A stretch of 12,500 nt of DNA from Halisarca cf. caerulea. Its lineage: Eukaryota; Porifera; Demospongiae; Chondrillida; Halisarcidae. Position numbers and translations under genes: made by a program. The first letter of the stretch is position 1; every line of letters starts with the position of its first letter. Positions 1 to 12,500 of this stretch are shown here, piece by piece. The notes under the pieces are model-generated. The model did not search any database and had not been told where the DNA came from. It saw only the letters and a program-made list of their open reading frames with translations. The DNA lies in the NCBI GenBank assembly GCA_963170055.1, contig CAUJGJ010000030.1, positions 2,942,837-2,955,336 on the forward strand, given 5' to 3'.

Positions 1-93
1 TCACTCTTCTCACACTATCACATGTCACCTCCACACCACCCTCACCCTTGCACTATCATACTACCTCCACACCACCCTCTCACACCACACTAC

Positions 94-190
94 TCCACAC
101 ACTCCACACATCCCTCCCTCCACCCTCCACACATCTCTCCCTCCATACACTCCACACATCTCTCCCTCCACACCCTCCACACATCTCCCA
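94..190. repeat. Imperfect 23-25-bp pyrimidine-rich minisatellite
   Basis: The word CCACACATC recurs at 104, 127, 152 and 177, in units of 23, 25 and 25 bases made of CTCC and CACA blocks. It lies in the intron after exon 21, close to its donor. The remaining bases 1-93 are similar CACC/CTCACA low-complexity sequence without a coding signal. Confidence 0.8.
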
Positions 191-211
191 CTGAGTACAG
201 TGAATACGCAC

Positions 212-12124
<11,913 letters not shown>

Positions 12125-12169
12125 CTGCAAAGAGAACAGTGTGACAGTGAACCTACATCAGTCCTCACA

Positions 12170-12500
12170 CACATGCACATGCAGGCACACCTGTACATAC
12201 ATACACATGCAGGCACACCTGTACACACATGCACATACAAGCACACCTGTACATACATGCACATGCAGGCACACCTGTACATACATGCACATGCAGGCAC
12301 ACCTGTACACACATGCACATACACGCACACCTGTACACACATGCACATACACGCACACCTGTACACACATGCACATACACGCACACCTGTACACACATGC
12401 ACATGCAGGCACACCTGTACACACATGCACATACACGCACACCTGTGCACACATGCACATGCAGGCACACCTGTACACACATGCACATACAGGCACGCCT
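12170..12500. repeat. 28-bp minisatellite, about 12 copies, cut by the window edge
   Basis: GCACACCTGTACA begins at 12185 and then every 28 bases (12213, 12241, 12269, 12297 and on) to the end of the window. Units differ in a few places (CATGCAGG, CATACACG, CATACAAG). It occupies nearly all of the visible part of the intron upstream of exon 1; 12125-12169 is plain sequence with the acceptor tract. No spacers separate the units, so it is a minisatellite and not a CRISPR array. Confidence 0.95.

Noticed and set aside
1..211. A further exon completing EC-n
   Set aside because: The sense strand here is GTGTGGAGG-type minisatellite with no TG.I, LDRE or NDN motif and no good acceptor.
12170..12500. 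CRISPR-like regular 28-bp spacing
   Set aside because: Units are head to tail without unique spacers, in an intron of a eukaryotic gene.
12170..12500. CACCTG E-box array as a Snail-type enhancer of a cadherin gene
   Set aside because: CACCTG is a six-base word inside a minisatellite unit. Regulation of classical cadherins by Snail concerns promoters of other genes; nothing here supports it.

Overview
This window is a piece of a nuclear animal-type genome. Its only recognisable gene is a very large cadherin on the minus strand, running through almost the whole window and leaving it at both ends. I could assemble 21 consecutive coding exons (from 12124 down to 212) separated by 20 GT-AG introns. 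Joined, they give 4,722 coding bases with no stop codon, and the reading frame is kept through every junction, including four split codons. They encode 1,573 complete codons plus a split codon at each end. Residue numbers used here count the first split codon, in the exon ending at 12124, as residue 1.

The protein is a run of cadherin (EC) repeats: the second half of one repeat (EC-a), twelve complete repeats (EC-b to EC-m) and the first half of another (EC-n). No signal peptide, membrane segment, EGF, laminin-G or cytoplasmic region lies in the window, so both ends and the membrane anchor are outside it. The repeat count fits the giant FAT/Dachsous-like or early-animal large-cadherin class, but without the C-terminal half I cannot assign a subfamily. 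Several repeats have degraded or missing calcium-site motifs.

The organism is a metazoan or close relative. The evidence is the many-repeat cadherin, the dense short introns (66 to 897 bases) and the heavy (CA)n and minisatellite load. Two short inverted-repeat elements and the divergent EC repeats suggest a marine invertebrate, possibly a sponge, but that is a guess.

Layout from the 5' end of the gene (right) to the 3' end (left): 12125-12500, intron filled by a 28-bp minisatellite; 11985-12124 to 9081, exons 1-6 (EC-a to EC-d), with (GT)n tracts, a MITE-like inverted repeat and a 64-bp duplication in introns; 8544 to 7084, exons 7-10 (EC-e, EC-f and the start of EC-g); 6186 to 4783, exons 11-13 (EC-g, EC-h) with a 385-bp MITE-like element; 4260 to 2609, exons 14-17 (EC-i, EC-j and the start of EC-k); 2054 to 212, exons 18-21 (EC-k to EC-n).

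The most unusual feature is non-coding. In at least three introns, and probably four, a tandem array starts at the 5' splice site and its unit copies the exon-intron junction, so each intron carries repeated copies or near-copies of its own donor. Other introns have long dinucleotide tracts close to the donor. Two 5' introns carry sense-strand (AC)n and at least four 3' introns carry sense-strand (UG)n, which could pair across exons in the pre-mRNA. I found no RNA gene, CRISPR array, promoter, polyadenylation site or second gene.
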